Shown: positions 1 to 8,698, counted from the stretch's first letter. The stretch: DNA of 64,000 bases from Streptomyces zhihengii (GCF_016919245.1 NZ_JAFEJA010000001.1:5233501-5297500), one strand, 5' to 3'. The notes: generated by a model from the sequence alone, not told the origin. Numbers and translations are program-made.

Positions 1-318
1 AAGGACCGGGTCGGCCAGGTCGAGGAGTTCGTCGCCGCGCTGGCCCGGGTGGCGGGCGGCGGCACGGTCGTCGACCCTGAGGTCGTCCGGCAGCTCCTGC
101 GGCGCCGGCGCGATCCGCTCGCCGCCCTGACACCGCGTGAGCGCGAGGTGCTGGCGCTGGTCGCCGAGGGCCGGTCCAACGCCGCCGTCGCCCGCGAACT
201 CACCGTCACCGAGGCGGCGGTCGGCAAGCACATCGGCAACATCCTCGCCAAGCTCGGGCTGCCTCCGGCGGAGGACACCCACCGGCGGGTGCTCGCCGTG
301 CTCACCTACCTCCGCTGA
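1..318 (+). CDS. LuxR/NarL-family response regulator, C-terminal part (cut by window edge)
   Basis: The reading frame is open from the first base, so the N-terminal receiver domain lies outside the window. The visible 105 residues hold a short linker and a typical LuxR DNA-binding helix-turn-helix, containing [15 protein letters not shown] and later [13 protein letters not shown]. This is the layout of NarL/FixJ-type response regulators, which bind DNA when a partner kinase phosphorylates the receiver. A methionine/valine codon near base 49 is internal and not a real start. The partner kinase would be expected upstream of this window. The family call is firm; the regulon is unknown. Confidence 0.85.
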   Translation, partial: KDRVGQVEEFVAALARVAGGGTVVDPEVVRQLLRRRRDPLAALTPREREVLALVAEGRSNAAVARELTVTEAAVGKHIGNILAKLGLPPAEDTHRRVLAVLTYLR

Positions 319-364
319 CACAGGAGCCCCAGAGGCCGGGGCGCGTGCGCGGGGGCGCCCGAAG

Positions 365-384
365 CCGCGGGGCCGCTCCCGCGG
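365..384. terminator. GC-rich hairpin after the LuxR-type gene
   Basis: CCGCGGG (365-371) and CCCGCGG (378-384) are inverted with a 6-nt loop, 47 nt after the regulator stop codon and upstream of the phospholipase gene. No T-run follows, which is common in Streptomyces. Confidence 0.4.
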
Positions 385-523
385 GGCGGGTCGTTCACAA
401 CCGATTCACTCTTCCGTCGGTACGAAACCCGTGCAGGACGCGCGTTGAGTCGGCATGCTGTACCCGCCGTGGAAAGACCCCACGGGTGAGCACCAACTCC
501 CCTGCACCGCACGGAGGTTACGC

Positions 524-1015
524 ATGCGCCACAGAATGGTCGTCCCCCTCGCCGCCGCCGCGCTCGCGCTGCCCGCCGCGCTGCTCACCGCCGGCAGCGC
601 CCAGGCAGCCCCCGCCGACAAGCCCCAGGTGCTCAGTTCCTGGACGCAGACCAGCGCGTCCAGCTACAACGCCTGGGCGGCCGCTCGTGCCAACCAGGGC
701 GCCTGGAGCGCCTACGGGTTCAACTGGTCGACGGACTACTGCTCCTCGTCGCCCGACAACCCCTTCGGCTTCCCGTTCCAGATGTCCTGTGCCCGCCATG
801 ACTTCGGTTACCGCAACTACAAGGCGGCCGGGACCTTCAGCGCCCACAAGTCCCGTCTGGACTCGGCGTTCTACGAGGACCTCAAGCGGGTCTGCGGCCG
901 GTACTCGGGAGCCACCCGCACGTCCTGCAACGGCACCGCGTGGACGTACTACCAGGCCGTGAAGGCGTTCGGCGTCGCCCCCGCCGGCGCGCCCGCCGCC
1001 GCGCCCGCGGCGTGA
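524..1015 (+). CDS. Secreted phospholipase A2 (prokaryotic PLA2 family)
   Basis: This 163-residue secreted enzyme is predicted to cleave the sn-2 acyl ester of phospholipids. A signal peptide covers about residues 1-28 (RHRMVVPL, an Ala/Leu-rich core, then AQA). The mature protein carries CARHDFGYRNY, with the His92-Asp93 catalytic pair of the bacterial PLA2 fold, and further cysteines suited to two disulfides. It closely resembles my memory of the Streptomyces violaceoruber enzyme. The open frame extends upstream to 455, but the start is placed at the ATG at 524 because ACGGAGGT lies 6 nt before it and the signal peptide begins there. The gene is monocistronic; its product acts outside the cell, probably with Ca2+. 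Confidence 0.9.
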   Translation: MRHRMVVPLAAAALALPAALLTAGSAQAAPADKPQVLSSWTQTSASSYNAWAAARANQGAWSAYGFNWSTDYCSSSPDNPFGFPFQMSCARHDFGYRNYKAAGTFSAHKSRLDSAFYEDLKRVCGRYSGATRTSCNGTAWTYYQAVKAFGVAPAGAPAAAPAA

Positions 1016-1048
1016 CGGCCGGACACTGACGGACCGGGCCGGTACGCG

Positions 1049-1080
1049 AGCAGGCCCCCCGCTGTCGCGAGGGGCCTGCT
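1049..1080. terminator. Hairpin between PLA2 gene and tRNA-Lys
   Basis: AGCAGGCCCC (1049-1058) pairs with GGGGCCTGCT (1071-1080). It lies between convergent genes and could end both the PLA2 transcript (+) and the tRNA-Lys transcript (-). Confidence 0.7.
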
Positions 1081-1088
1081 TCGTCTGT

Positions 1089-1161
1089 GCGCCGCCAGGG
1101 ACTCGAACCCCGGACCCGCTGATTAAGAGTCAGCTGCTCTAACCAACTGAGCTAGCGGCGC
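1089..1161 (-). tRNA. tRNA-Lys (anticodon CTT), copy 1
   Basis: The 73-nt cloverleaf reads on the minus strand. The acceptor stem GCGCCGC pairs with GCGGCGC, the D-arm holds GCTCAGTTGGTTAGAGC, the anticodon arm GCTGA-CTCTTAA-TCAGC gives anticodon CTT, and the T-arm contains TTCGAGT. CCA is not encoded. An identical gene lies at 14108-14180, also with a hairpin just 3' of it. Confidence 0.97.
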
Positions 1162-1296
1162 GTGACCCACCGGCCGCTCGGCGGCCGACGGGTTAATAGT
1201 ACCTGGTCCGCGGGGGTGCCATCGACCGGAATGAATCGGACCCCGGGGGCGGGACCAAGTGGGGCGAAAGGCGCGTACCGCCCCCCGCGGAGCTCC

Positions 1297-2055
1297 CTAG
1301 ATCGCCAGCGAGAGCACCACCGGCGCCGCCCTGCGGTTGAGCGTGTCCGCGGCCTGGCGCAGGCGGTGGGCGTGCTCGATCGGCAGGGAGAGCGCCAGGC
1401 AGCCCACGGCCGAGCCGGCCGTCAGCGGGACGGCCGCGCAGACCGTGCCCACCGCGTACTCCTGGAGGTCCAGGACGGGGACCGTCGGCGGCTGGGAGTC
1501 CAGCTTGGAGAAGAGGAGCTGCTCGCTGGTGATCGTCCGCGAGGTGAGCCGGGCGATCTTGTGGCGGGACAGGTGGTCGCGGCGGCCGTTCACGTCGAGC
1601 TGGGTGAGCAGGCACTTGCCGACGGCGCTGGCGTGGGCCGCGGAGCGGAAGTCCACCCACTCGTTGACCTTGGGTGTGCGGGGGCCGTCCGCGAACTGGG
1701 TGATCTTGACCTCGCCGTCGATGTAACGGCTGATGTAGACGGCGGCGCCCACCGAGTCGCGCAGCTCGGTGAGGGTCTCCTGGAGCTTGGCCTCCAGCGC
1801 CTCCTTGCGGGTGACGCCGGAGCCGAGGAGGACCAGGGAGTCCCCGGTCACATAGGCGCCGTCGGAGAGCTGCTCCACGTAGCCCTCACGGCGGAGCATG
1901 GCGAGCATCGGGGCGAGATGGCCGGTGGGCAGCCCGGTCTCGCGTGCGATCTGGGCGTCGGTGACTCCGCCACCGTGCTTGGAGACCGTCTCCAGGACTC
2001 GCAGGACGTATTGCACCGAATGGAACGGCGCGGTCGGCTCGGGCTTCAGCGCCAC
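1297..2055 (-). CDS. IclR-family transcriptional regulator
   Basis: The 252-residue protein has an N-terminal winged helix-turn-helix (about residues 10-70, including VTDAQIARETGLPTGHLAPM) and a C-terminal IclR effector-binding domain (about 80-250). The start is a GTG with an AGGGGG ribosome-binding site 5 nt upstream. It lies downstream of, and in the same direction as, the EhuBCDA-like transporter operon, but a hairpin separates them, so it probably has its own promoter. Its position suggests, without proving, a role in controlling that transporter or the nearby EutA-like gene. IclR proteins usually bind small organic acids and can repress or activate. Confidence 0.88.
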   Translation of the reverse strand: MALKPEPTAPFHSVQYVLRVLETVSKHGGGVTDAQIARETGLPTGHLAPMLAMLRREGYVEQLSDGAYVTGDSLVLLGSGVTRKEALEAKLQETLTELRDSVGAAVYISRYIDGEVKITQFADGPRTPKVNEWVDFRSAAHASAVGKCLLTQLDVNGRRDHLSRHKIARLTSRTITSEQLLFSKLDSQPPTVPVLDLQEYAVGTVCAAVPLTAGSAVGCLALSLPIEHAHRLRQAADTLNRRAAPVVLSLAI

Positions 2056-2141
2056 GGTTTCCCCCTGTCAGGTTGTGACCGCAAGCTTCCGTACCACGAT
2101 AGCCGCCAAGGCCCGGCCGAGGGTGGGGTGTTGGCGCAAAT

Positions 2142-2177
2142 GATGTGGCGCCCCAGCGGGCTGCGCTGGGGCGCATC
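2142..2177. terminator. Terminator after the ehu-like operon
   Basis: GCGCCCCAGCG (2148-2158) and CGCTGGGGCGC (2164-2174) form a perfect 11-bp stem with a 5-nt loop. It sits 46 nt after the ATPase stop codon and before the IclR gene. Confidence 0.75.
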
Positions 2178-2222
2178 ACCATGGCATATGCCCTCGTCAT
2201 GAATGGTGCGGGGAAGGCGTGG

Positions 2223-2999
2223 TCAGAGCACCGCGCCGAGGAACTCCCGGGTCCGCGCCTGCTCCGGATCCGAGAAGATTTTTTCCGGCGGACCGGACTC
2301 GATGACCTTGCCGGAATCGAACATCAGGACCTCGTCGGAGATGTCCCGCGCGAAGTTCATCTCGTGCGTCACGCAGACCATGGTGATGTCCGTCGTCCGC
2401 GCGATGTCCCGCAGCAGGTCCAGCACACCCGCCACCAGTTCGGGGTCGAGTGCCGAGGTCACCTCGTCGAGCAGCAGCACCTGCGGCTCCATCGCCAGCG
2501 CGCGGGCGATGGCCACCCGCTGCTGCTGGCCGCCGGAGAGCTGGGAGGGCTTCGCCCCGCAGCGGTCGCCGAGACCGACCAGGTCCAGCAGTTCCTTCGC
2601 CCGCGCCTCGGCCTCCTCCTTCGGCCGGCCGAGCACCCGCACCGGGGCCTCGGTGATGTTGCGCAGCACGGACATGTTGGGGAAGAGGTTGAACTGCTGG
2701 AAGACCATGCCGATCTTCTTGCGCGCCTCGCGGCGCTCCTTCTCCGGCGCGGGGAACAGTCGCTTCCCGGCCACGGTGATGGTGCCCTCGTCGGGCTTCT
2801 CCAGCGTCATCAGCAGACGCAGGATCGTCGTCTTGCCGGAGCCGGACGGGCCGATCAGCGTGACGTGCTTGCCGGGGCGGACGGAGAAGCAGAGGTCGTC
2901 CAGGACGGTGTTGTCCCCGAATCTCTTGGTGACGTCGTCGAACCGGATCAGCGGCTCGGCCGCACCGGCGGGTGTGTCGAGGGGCGTGTCAGCGGACAA
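2223..2999 (-). CDS. ehuA: Polar amino acid/ectoine-type ABC transporter ATP-binding protein
   Basis: This 258-residue ABC ATPase powers the importer made by the upstream genes. Walker A is GPSGSGKT (residues 50-57), the signature is LSGGQQQR, and Walker B is [11 protein letters not shown], all intact. The start is a TTG overlapping the end of the permease gene by 11 bp, with GGAG 7 nt upstream, so it is translationally coupled. It is the last gene of a four-gene operon (binding protein, two permeases, ATPase). The family covers polar amino acids and ectoine/hydroxyectoine; the Ehu assignment rests on gene order, resemblance of the binding protein and a EutA-like gene nearby. Glutamate or another amino acid remains possible. 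Confidence 0.8.
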   Translation of the reverse strand: MSADTPLDTPAGAAEPLIRFDDVTKRFGDNTVLDDLCFSVRPGKHVTLIGPSGSGKTTILRLLMTLEKPDEGTITVAGKRLFPAPEKERREARKKIGMVFQQFNLFPNMSVLRNITEAPVRVLGRPKEEAEARAKELLDLVGLGDRCGAKPSQLSGGQQQRVAIARALAMEPQVLLLDEVTSALDPELVAGVLDLLRDIARTTDITMVCVTHEMNFARDISDEVLMFDSGKVIESGPPEKIFSDPEQARTREFLGAVL

Positions 3000-3639
3000 G
3001 GCGGCGCTCCAGGGATCGGACGAGCAGAGAAGCCGGGTAGGCGATGAGGATGAAGGCGATGCCGATCACGGTGAGCGGCTCGGTGTACTGGAACGTCGAC
3101 GCGCTCTCCAGTCGCGACTGCTGGAGCAGCTCCAGCACGCCGATCGCGGCGAGCAGCGGGGTGTCCTTCAGCATCGCGATGACGTAGTTGCCGAGCGCGG
3201 GCGTGATCCGGCGGATCGCCTGCGGCAGGATCACCGCGGACCAGGTGCGGTGGGCGGGCAGGCTCAGGGCCTTGGCCGCCTCCCACTGGCCGCGCGGCAC
3301 CGCGTCGATGCCGGCCCGGTAGACCTGCGCGGTGTACGTCGAGTAGTGCAGCCCGATCGCGATGGTGCCCGTGGTCAGGGCGGAGAACTGCACACCCCAC
3401 TCCGGCAGGACGAAGTAGAGGAAGAACAACTGCACCAGGAGGGGGGTGGTGCGGACGAACTCCGTGAAGACGTGCACCGGCCAGCGCACGAAACGGCTCG
3501 GCGCCCGGAAGGCGAGGGCCCACACCAGGCCGAGCGAGAACGAGATGAGCGAGCCGAGCACCAGCACCTGGAGGGTGACGAGCACCCCGTCCCAGAAGCG
3601 GGGCATGAAGTCGGCCACGGCGGACCAGTCCCACGTCAC
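2989..3639 (-). CDS. ehuD: ABC transporter permease (EhuD-like)
   Basis: This 216-residue inner-membrane permease belongs to the His/Glu/Gln family. It has about five hydrophobic segments and the cytoplasmic EAA-type loop near [19 protein letters not shown], which contacts the ATPase. The GTG start overlaps the stop of the preceding permease as GTGA, and its own end overlaps the ATPase start, showing tight coupling. It works as a heterodimer with the preceding permease to move the substrate released by the lipoprotein. Confidence 0.82.
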   Translation of the reverse strand: MTWDWSAVADFMPRFWDGVLVTLQVLVLGSLISFSLGLVWALAFRAPSRFVRWPVHVFTEFVRTTPLLVQLFFLYFVLPEWGVQFSALTTGTIAIGLHYSTYTAQVYRAGIDAVPRGQWEAAKALSLPAHRTWSAVILPQAIRRITPALGNYVIAMLKDTPLLAAIGVLELLQQSRLESASTFQYTEPLTVIGIAFILIAYPASLLVRSLERRLVR

Positions 3640-4373
3640 TTCGACGCACCCCCCGCCACCTCGGTGCCGGCGGCGGACGCGGAGCGGCGGCCGAACACGC
3701 CGCCGAACAGCGCCGGTTCCGGCTCGATGCCGATGTTCCGCTTGGTCCTGCGCTCCAGCGCCTTCATCGACCGGGTCACCACCATCGCCAGCACGAAGTA
3801 GATCACCAGGCTGATCGTGTAGATCTGGGCGCTCTCCTGGGTGGCGAGCCGCACCAGGTACGCGGCGAACGAGACGTCGCCGACGCCGAGCAGCGACACC
3901 AGCGCGGTGCCCTTCAGCAGCTCGACGAGCAGATTGCAGAACGGCGGCATCATCTCGGGCACCGCCTGGGGCAGGAGGATCAGCCGCATCCGCTGCCAGG
4001 GCGAGAAGCTGAGCGCGGTGCCCGCCTCACGCTGGGAGCGGGCGACCGAGTTCAGCGCGCCGCGGACGATCTCGGCGCCGTACGCGCCGTAGGAGAGGCC
4101 GAGGGCGAGGACGGCCGCCCACATCGGGACGAGCTGCCAGCCCATCAGCGGGGGCACCACGAAGAAGAGCCAGAACATCAGCACCAGGGCCGAGGTGCCG
4201 CGGAAGATCTCCGTGTAGAGGCCGGCCAGGAAGCGGACGGCGCGTGAGCGGTGGGTGCGGGCCATGCCGACGGCGAAGGCGGTGACCGCGGCCAGGACGG
4301 CGCTGTAGACCAGCAGCTGGACCGTGATCCATATGCCGGGCAGCACCCAGTTCTGCCAGAGTCCGGCTGTCAT
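3636..4373 (-). CDS. ehuC: ABC transporter permease (EhuC-like)
   Basis: This 245-residue permease is a paralogue of the next gene, with about five membrane segments and the EAA loop [19 protein letters not shown]. The start is placed at the ATG that overlaps the preceding stop codon as ATGA; an in-frame GTG 9 bp upstream is possible. The C-terminus ends in a charged, non-membrane tail. It is the second gene of the operon. Confidence 0.82.
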   Translation of the reverse strand: MTAGLWQNWVLPGIWITVQLLVYSAVLAAVTAFAVGMARTHRSRAVRFLAGLYTEIFRGTSALVLMFWLFFVVPPLMGWQLVPMWAAVLALGLSYGAYGAEIVRGALNSVARSQREAGTALSFSPWQRMRLILLPQAVPEMMPPFCNLLVELLKGTALVSLLGVGDVSFAAYLVRLATQESAQIYTISLVIYFVLAMVVTRSMKALERRTKRNIGIEPEPALFGGVFGRRSASAAGTEVAGGASK

Positions 4374-5254
4374 TTCCTGCACAGCTCCTCGGCGGTCAGG
4401 GTGGTCATCTCGGACTCCGTGAAGCCGAACGGCTTCAGGATCCGGAACAACTCGCCGCTCTTCTTCATCTTGTGGATCTCGGTGTTGAACGCGTCGCGCA
4501 GCGCGGTGTCGGTGGGGCGGAAGGCGAAGCCTCCGCCGTCGATCTGCTTCTTGCCGTCGACGACCGCCGCGAACGGCTCGGTGGCCTCCGCCCGGCTGCT
4601 CTTGCGGACCACCTCGCGGGCGGTCAGCGCGGTGCCGGCGAAGACGTCGACCCGCCCGGACTCGACCGCGTTCAGCCCGGCCACCTGGTCCTGGAGGATC
4701 ACGATCTCCTTCTCGGGTATGCCGGCGGCGATCGCGTAGCCGATCTCGGCGTAGCCCGTGCCGGTGGCCAGCTTCGCCTTGGCCCGCACCACGTCCTCGT
4801 AGCTGCGCAGGTTCTTGGGGTTGCCCTTGCGCACGATGAAGGAGTCGAGCATCTGGTACTCGGGGTCGGCGAAGATGACCTGGGCGCAGCGGTCCTTGTT
4901 GATGTACATACCGGCCGAGACCACGTCGAACTGCTGGGAGTTCAGGCCGGGTATGAGGGAGGCGAAGTCGGTGGCGACCGGCTGGACGCTGTCGATGCCC
5001 AGGCGCTTGAAGACGACCCGGGCCAGCTCGGGGGCCTCGCCCGTGAACTCCCCCTGTTCGTCCACGTAGCCGTACGGCACCTCACCGGCGATGCCGAGGC
5101 GTACCGTCCCCTGGGTCTTCAGCCGGGCGAGGACGTCCCCGGACGGCACCCTGCTGCAGCCCGCCGTGGCGGCGACCGCGAACGCGCCCGCGCCGGCGGT
5201 CCCGAGCATCAGGGCACGTCTGCTCATCGATGGTGGTTCTGGTGTTCGAGCCAT
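4370..5254 (-). CDS. ehuB: ABC transporter substrate-binding lipoprotein (EhuB-like)
   Basis: The protein is an extracytoplasmic family 3 solute-binding protein. Its N-terminus has a twin-arginine-like MSRRALMLG stretch, a hydrophobic core and a lipobox ending TAGC, so it should be anchored outside the membrane by lipid. The body shows the polar amino acid-binding pattern, with GEVPYGYVDEQGEFTGEAPE and DVVSAGMYINKDRC resembling the Streptomyces EhuB (ectoine) group. The start is uncertain: ATG at 5254 (294 aa) or ATG at 5227 (285 aa), neither with a clear ribosome-binding site. The gene leads the operon; its stop overlaps the next start by ATGA. The substrate is inferred, not shown. Confidence 0.78.
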   Translation of the reverse strand: MARTPEPPSMSRRALMLGTAGAGAFAVAATAGCSRVPSGDVLARLKTQGTVRLGIAGEVPYGYVDEQGEFTGEAPELARVVFKRLGIDSVQPVATDFASLIPGLNSQQFDVVSAGMYINKDRCAQVIFADPEYQMLDSFIVRKGNPKNLRSYEDVVRAKAKLATGTGYAEIGYAIAAGIPEKEIVILQDQVAGLNAVESGRVDVFAGTALTAREVVRKSSRAEATEPFAAVVDGKKQIDGGGFAFRPTDTALRDAFNTEIHKMKKSGELFRILKPFGFTESEMTTLTAEELCRK

Positions 5255-5658
5255 GGGCGCGCGGCTACCCGGACCGTCCGCGGGTATGCGTGTGCGACGG
5301 CCGACCGATATCCGACTGTGTCCTGCGGGCGGGCGCCCGGCAGTGCGGGCGTCCGTCCTCCTCGGCGGCGGCATGCCGGCCGCACGGCACCGCCGTCGGG
5401 GCGTGTACCACGCGACGGGCCGTCGAAACGGGCCCGTTGAGGCGTGGCCGGTCCTCGTCCCCGTACGGGCGCGCCCATGTGGCGCCCCGTCACCCGCGCC
5501 GGCCGGTCCCGGTCGCCTCCGGGGCGGATCCGGGTCACCGCCGCCGGGGGCCCTGGTACCGGGCGGGGAGCGCCGTGAGACTGGGATCCGGCGGGGCGCG
5601 CGGCCGGCGGGCACAGGGCCCCGCCGGCCCGGCCCACGGGGGAGAGGCGGGTCTCGTC
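5255..5658. other. Intergenic region upstream of ehu-like operon and membrane protein
   Basis: These 404 bp separate divergent genes and should hold both promoters. ACGGGCC (5415-5421) and GGCCCGT (5431-5437) form an inverted repeat with a 9-nt spacer, a possible operator or hairpin. The open frames here on both strands are low-complexity and lack plausible starts, so I call no gene. Confidence 0.5.
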
Positions 5659-6285
5659 ATGGCCGGATGGTTCCTCGGTCTGTTCGTCCCGAAGGGCGCC
5701 TTCGGGCCGCCGGACGCCGCGGTGCGGACCGCCGGGGCGCTGCGGGGCGTGCTGCTCCTGCTGATCGTGCTCTTCCCCTTCGAGCTCGCCCTGCCCGACT
5801 TCACGACGGCCTGGCGCCACGGGCTGACGAGCTTCTACGCGCTCGCGGTCGCGCTGCCGCTCGCCTGTCTGCTGCTGGTGGCCGCGGCGCCCCCGGGGGA
5901 GCGGGGGTGGACGGCGCGGTGCGCCGGGCGGCCGCTGGGCTCCCTCGGGGTCGCGGCGGCTGTCGTACTGGCCGCCGTGCTGGCCACCGAGGATCCGGCA
6001 AGTCCGTTCGTCGGGGTGATCACCGGGCTCTTCTTCATCGTGGTCCTCGGCCTCGTCCTGCTCGTCGGCTACTACCACCACTTCCGTGCGGCCGACGGCC
6101 ATCCGCTGCTGCCCGCCCTGGTCGCCCCGTGGCCCGTGTGGGCGGTCGCGCTGGAGGATCCGTCCGGGCCGGGCGCCCTGGCCGTCTACGGCCCCGCCGT
6201 GATCACCACGTGCGTCTCCGTCTGGGAGATCACCCATCTCCACCGGCGCGGTCTGCCGCTGACCGCCGGGGCTCCCCGCGCGTAG
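5659..6285 (+). CDS. Multi-span membrane protein of unknown function
   Basis: The 208-residue product is mostly hydrophobic, with about five to six predicted membrane segments (for example ALRGVLLLLIVLFPFELAL and GLFFIVVLGLVLLVGYYHHF). The start is an ATG beginning MAGWFLGLFVPK; no strong ribosome-binding site is visible. It is divergent from the ehu-like operon and 248 bp before the EutA-like gene, so it may or may not share a transcript with it. I recognise no family signature. Confidence 0.65.
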   Translation: MAGWFLGLFVPKGAFGPPDAAVRTAGALRGVLLLLIVLFPFELALPDFTTAWRHGLTSFYALAVALPLACLLLVAAAPPGERGWTARCAGRPLGSLGVAAAVVLAAVLATEDPASPFVGVITGLFFIVVLGLVLLVGYYHHFRAADGHPLLPALVAPWPVWAVALEDPSGPGALAVYGPAVITTCVSVWEITHLHRRGLPLTAGAPRA

Positions 6286-6323
6286 GGGCGTCCCGGGCCG
6301 GGCCGGGCGGGCCCGGGCTGTTT

Positions 6324-6343
6324 TGCCCGCTGTGCGGCGGGCA
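6324..6343. terminator. Hairpin after the membrane protein gene
   Basis: TGCCCGC (6324-6330) pairs with GCGGGCA (6337-6343) around a 6-nt loop, 38 nt after the stop codon. It is short, so only a tentative terminator. Confidence 0.35.
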
Positions 6344-6533
6344 CGCGCACTCACAGGAGGTGCCGGCCCCGCACGGGAGCGCGGTCTGCGCCAACCAGGT
6401 CACGCTGGGGCGGGCCCTGCGCGCCATCGGCGCCACGGCGGCCGGGCCCCAGCAGGCTCTGCTGACGGGCCGTCGGGCCCGTCGGGCGGGCGGCGGCGTC
6501 CGCGGCCGGGCCGGAAGGACAGGAGGGCGTGAG

Positions 6534-7253
6534 ATGACGACGGTGGGACTGCTGTACCCGGGGCATGCGGCGGAGGACGACTATCCCCGCATCGAGACAC
6601 TGCTGACCGGGGTCAACGTGCCGGTGGTGCACACGGAGGCGGGCGAGGACGCGCACACCTCGGACGCGCTGCTGGACAGCGGCTCCGCGGAGCGGCTGGC
6701 GGCGGGCGTCGAGGAGCTGCGGCTGTCGGGCGCCGAATCGGTGGTGTGGGCGAGTACCGGCGGGTCGTTCGTCCACGGGTGGGACGGCGCCCACGGGCAG
6801 ACCCGCGCGCTCGCGGTGACCGCCGGGCTCCCGGCGTCGAGCACGTCGTTCGCGTTCGTGCGCGCGGCCCGCGAGGTCGGGGCCGCCCGGGTGGCGGTGG
6901 CCGCCGCCTATCCGGAGGACGTGTCGGAGCAGTTCGCCCAGTTCCTCGGCGGCGCCGGGATCGAGGTGGTCGCGGTGGCGGCGGCCCAGGTCGCCTCGCG
7001 CTCCGCGGCGGCGGCGTGGGAGCGGGCGCAGGTGCTGGACCTGGTGCGCCGGGCGGACCACGAGCGGGCCGAGGCGGTGCTGGTGCCGGGCACCGCGCTG
7101 CACACGGTGGCGCTGCTGCCGGAGCTGGAGGAGGCGGTGGGCAAGCCGGTGCTCACGGCGAACCAGGTGACCGTCTGGGAGGGGCTGCGGCTGGCGGACC
7201 GGCACGGCGCCTGGTCGGACGACCTGGGCACGCTGTTCGCCCGCAAGGACTGA
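6534..7253 (+). CDS. Asp/Glu racemase-fold protein, EutA/maleate isomerase-like, lacking cysteines
   Basis: This 239-residue protein starts at an ATG with AGGAGG 8 nt upstream. The two half-site motifs of the arylmalonate decarboxylase/maleate isomerase/EutA group are recognisable: VVWASTGGS where relatives have an A-C-T-S-G-S type motif, and VLVPGTALHT where relatives carry a Cys before T. Both catalytic cysteines are replaced (Ser and Gly), and the whole protein contains no cysteine. It therefore cannot use the usual two-cysteine racemase/isomerase chemistry. In ectoine degraders EutA is encoded beside EhuABCD; here the transporter lies 1.3 kb away, but the other eut genes are absent from the window. 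Function unknown. Confidence 0.75.
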   Translation: MTTVGLLYPGHAAEDDYPRIETLLTGVNVPVVHTEAGEDAHTSDALLDSGSAERLAAGVEELRLSGAESVVWASTGGSFVHGWDGAHGQTRALAVTAGLPASSTSFAFVRAAREVGAARVAVAAAYPEDVSEQFAQFLGGAGIEVVAVAAAQVASRSAAAAWERAQVLDLVRRADHERAEAVLVPGTALHTVALLPELEEAVGKPVLTANQVTVWEGLRLADRHGAWSDDLGTLFARKD

Positions 7254-7273
7254 GGTCCGGGCCCGCGGGACGG

Positions 7274-7294
7274 CCCCGGACGGAGCGTCCGGGG
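7274..7294. terminator. Terminator after the EutA-like gene
   Basis: CCCCGGACG (7274-7282) and CGTCCGGGG (7286-7294) form a perfect 9-bp stem with a GAG loop, 21 nt after the stop codon. Confidence 0.65.
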
Positions 7295-7376
7295 AGAGGG
7301 CGGGCGGGCCGGGAATAAACGGAGAGTGCCTCCTGTTGTGCGGCGGAGTACGTACGACCACTCAGGAGGATCACCG

Positions 7377-8522
7377 GTGAACGCAAGGGACGCGGCAGGC
7401 GACGAGATCCGGGGAGTCACGGCCGGCTCCGCACCCGTACCGCTGTCGGTGCTCGACCTGGTCACCGTCGGCAGCGGCCGCACCGCCTCCGACGCCCTGC
7501 GCACCAGTGTGGCGCTCGCCCGGCTCGCCGAGAGCCGCGGGTACCACCGGCACTGGGTGGCCGAGCACCACTCGATGCCCGGTGTGGCCTCCTCGTCGCC
7601 CGCCGTGATCCTGGCGCACCTCGCCGCCCACACCGAGCGCATCCGCCTCGGCTCGGGCGGCGTGATGCTGCCCAACCACGCCCCGCTGGTGATCGCCGAG
7701 CAGTTCGGCACCCTGGAGGCGCTCGCGCCGGGCCGGGTCGACCTCGGTCTGGGCCGCGCGCCCGGCACCGACGGCGCCACCGCGGCGGCGCTGCGCCGCA
7801 CCGAGAACCTCCACGAGGGCGCGGACGACTTCCCGCAGCAGCTCGCCGAGCTGACCCGCTTCCTCGACGACGACTTCCCCGACGGGCACCCCTACGCGCG
7901 GATCCACGCGGTGCCCGGACCGGTGCAGGCGAACGCGCCCGGCGGTGTGCAGTCCCCGGCCCGCCCGCCGATCTGGCTGCTGGGCTCCTCCGGCTTCAGT
8001 GCCCGGCTCGCCGGTGTGCTCGGGCTGCCGTTCGCCTTCGCCCATCACTTCTCGGCGCACAACACCGTGCCGGCGCTGGAGCTGTACCGGGAGAGCTTCC
8101 GGCCCTCGGCGGTGCTGGACGCGCCCTACGCGCTGATCGGCGTCGCCGCGCTGGCCGCCGAGGACGAGCGGGAGGCCCGCCGGCAGGTGCTGACGGGCGC
8201 GCTGTCGATGCTGCATCTGCGCAGCGGCCGGCCGGGGCTGATCCCGACGCCGAAGGAGGCGGAGGCGTACCCGTTCACCGCCATGGAGCGGGAGTTCGCC
8301 GACGGCTGGCTGAAGAACATCGTGTACGGCACCCCCGACGCCGTCCGCTCGGGTCTCGACGCGCTGCGCGAGCGCACCGGGGCCGACGAGCTGATGATCA
8401 CCGCCAACGCCCACGGCGGCGATGTGCGGCTGCGCAGCTACGAGCTGATCGCGGACGCCTACGGGCTTCCGGTGCTCCCGCCGGGGGCGGACAGCTCCGC
8501 TCCGGTCGGCCGCGCCGGGTAA
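7377..8522 (+). CDS. LLM-class flavin-dependent oxidoreductase (luciferase-like monooxygenase)
   Basis: The 381-residue protein belongs to the bacterial luciferase-like superfamily (MsnO8-type branch), which uses reduced FMN. Recognisable stretches are [51 protein letters not shown] and the [21 protein letters not shown] strand-loop. The start is a GTG with AGGAGG at 7364-7369, 7 nt upstream; an open frame extends to 7326 but lacks a ribosome-binding site. It is cytoplasmic; the substrate cannot be told from sequence. A hairpin on each side makes it probably monocistronic. Confidence 0.88.
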   Translation: MNARDAAGDEIRGVTAGSAPVPLSVLDLVTVGSGRTASDALRTSVALARLAESRGYHRHWVAEHHSMPGVASSSPAVILAHLAAHTERIRLGSGGVMLPNHAPLVIAEQFGTLEALAPGRVDLGLGRAPGTDGATAAALRRTENLHEGADDFPQQLAELTRFLDDDFPDGHPYARIHAVPGPVQANAPGGVQSPARPPIWLLGSSGFSARLAGVLGLPFAFAHHFSAHNTVPALELYRESFRPSAVLDAPYALIGVAALAAEDEREARRQVLTGALSMLHLRSGRPGLIPTPKEAEAYPFTAMEREFADGWLKNIVYGTPDAVRSGLDALRERTGADELMITANAHGGDVRLRSYELIADAYGLPVLPPGADSSAPVGRAG

Positions 8523-8537
8523 AACCTGGGTTTCGGC

Positions 8538-8571
8538 GGCCCGGGTGGTTCATGCGTCAACCGCCCGGGCC
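8538..8571. terminator. Terminator after the luciferase-like gene
   Basis: A 13-bp stem (8538-8550 with 8559-8571, one G-T wobble) around an 8-nt loop lies 16 nt after the stop codon. Confidence 0.7.
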
Positions 8572-8576
8572 CGGCC

Positions 8577-8593
8577 CCTTAACTCATCCTTAA
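8577..8593 (+). promoter_or_regulatory. CCTTAA direct repeat, 11-bp period, upstream of chitinase
   Basis: CCTTAA at 8577-8582 recurs at 8588-8593, exactly 11 bp apart. This is the geometry of tandem half-sites for OmpR/PhoB-type response regulators. A matching pair (CCTTAA and CCCTAA, also 11 bp apart) precedes the other GH18 gene at 27659-27675, next to an OmpR-type regulator. Confidence 0.45.
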
Positions 8594-8599
8594 ACCGCT

Positions 8600-8615
8600 C
8601 GTCACCGCTGTGACG
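8600..8615. promoter_or_regulatory. Palindrome in chitinase upstream region
   Basis: CGTCAC-CGCT-GTGACG is a perfect inverted repeat of 6-bp arms. It lies between the CCTTAA pair and the DasR-like boxes. It may be an operator, but no matching regulator is known to me. Confidence 0.35.
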
Positions 8616-8666
8616 GGCGGTGTTTTTCGTTCAACGCACGTCGCTGACAAGGGGTTTCGCGACCAA

Positions 8667-8698
8667 AATGGTCTAGTCCTCATTTGGTTCGGACCATT
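8667..8698 (+). promoter_or_regulatory. DasR-like boxes / chitinase promoter direct repeats
   Basis: TGGTCTAGTCCT (8669-8680) and TGGTTCGGACCA (8685-8696) match 10 and 9 of 12 positions of the Streptomyces chitinase direct repeat TGGTCCAGACCT. They also resemble the DasR consensus built on TGGTCTAGACCA. They lie 84-111 bp before the chitinase start, fitting GlcNAc-responsive DasR control. The match is by eye. Confidence 0.6.

Noticed and set aside
5230..5658. Upstream extension of the membrane protein to 5230
   Set aside because: The extra residues are Arg/Pro/Cys-rich and non-membrane, overlap the ehuB start antisense, and hydrophobic sequence begins only after the ATG at 5659.
6318..6530. 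A CPLCGGH zinc-ribbon-like stretch upstream of the EutA-like gene
   Set aside because: A single CxxC with no second pair at suitable spacing and no start codon; more likely part of an intergenic hairpin than a small zinc protein.
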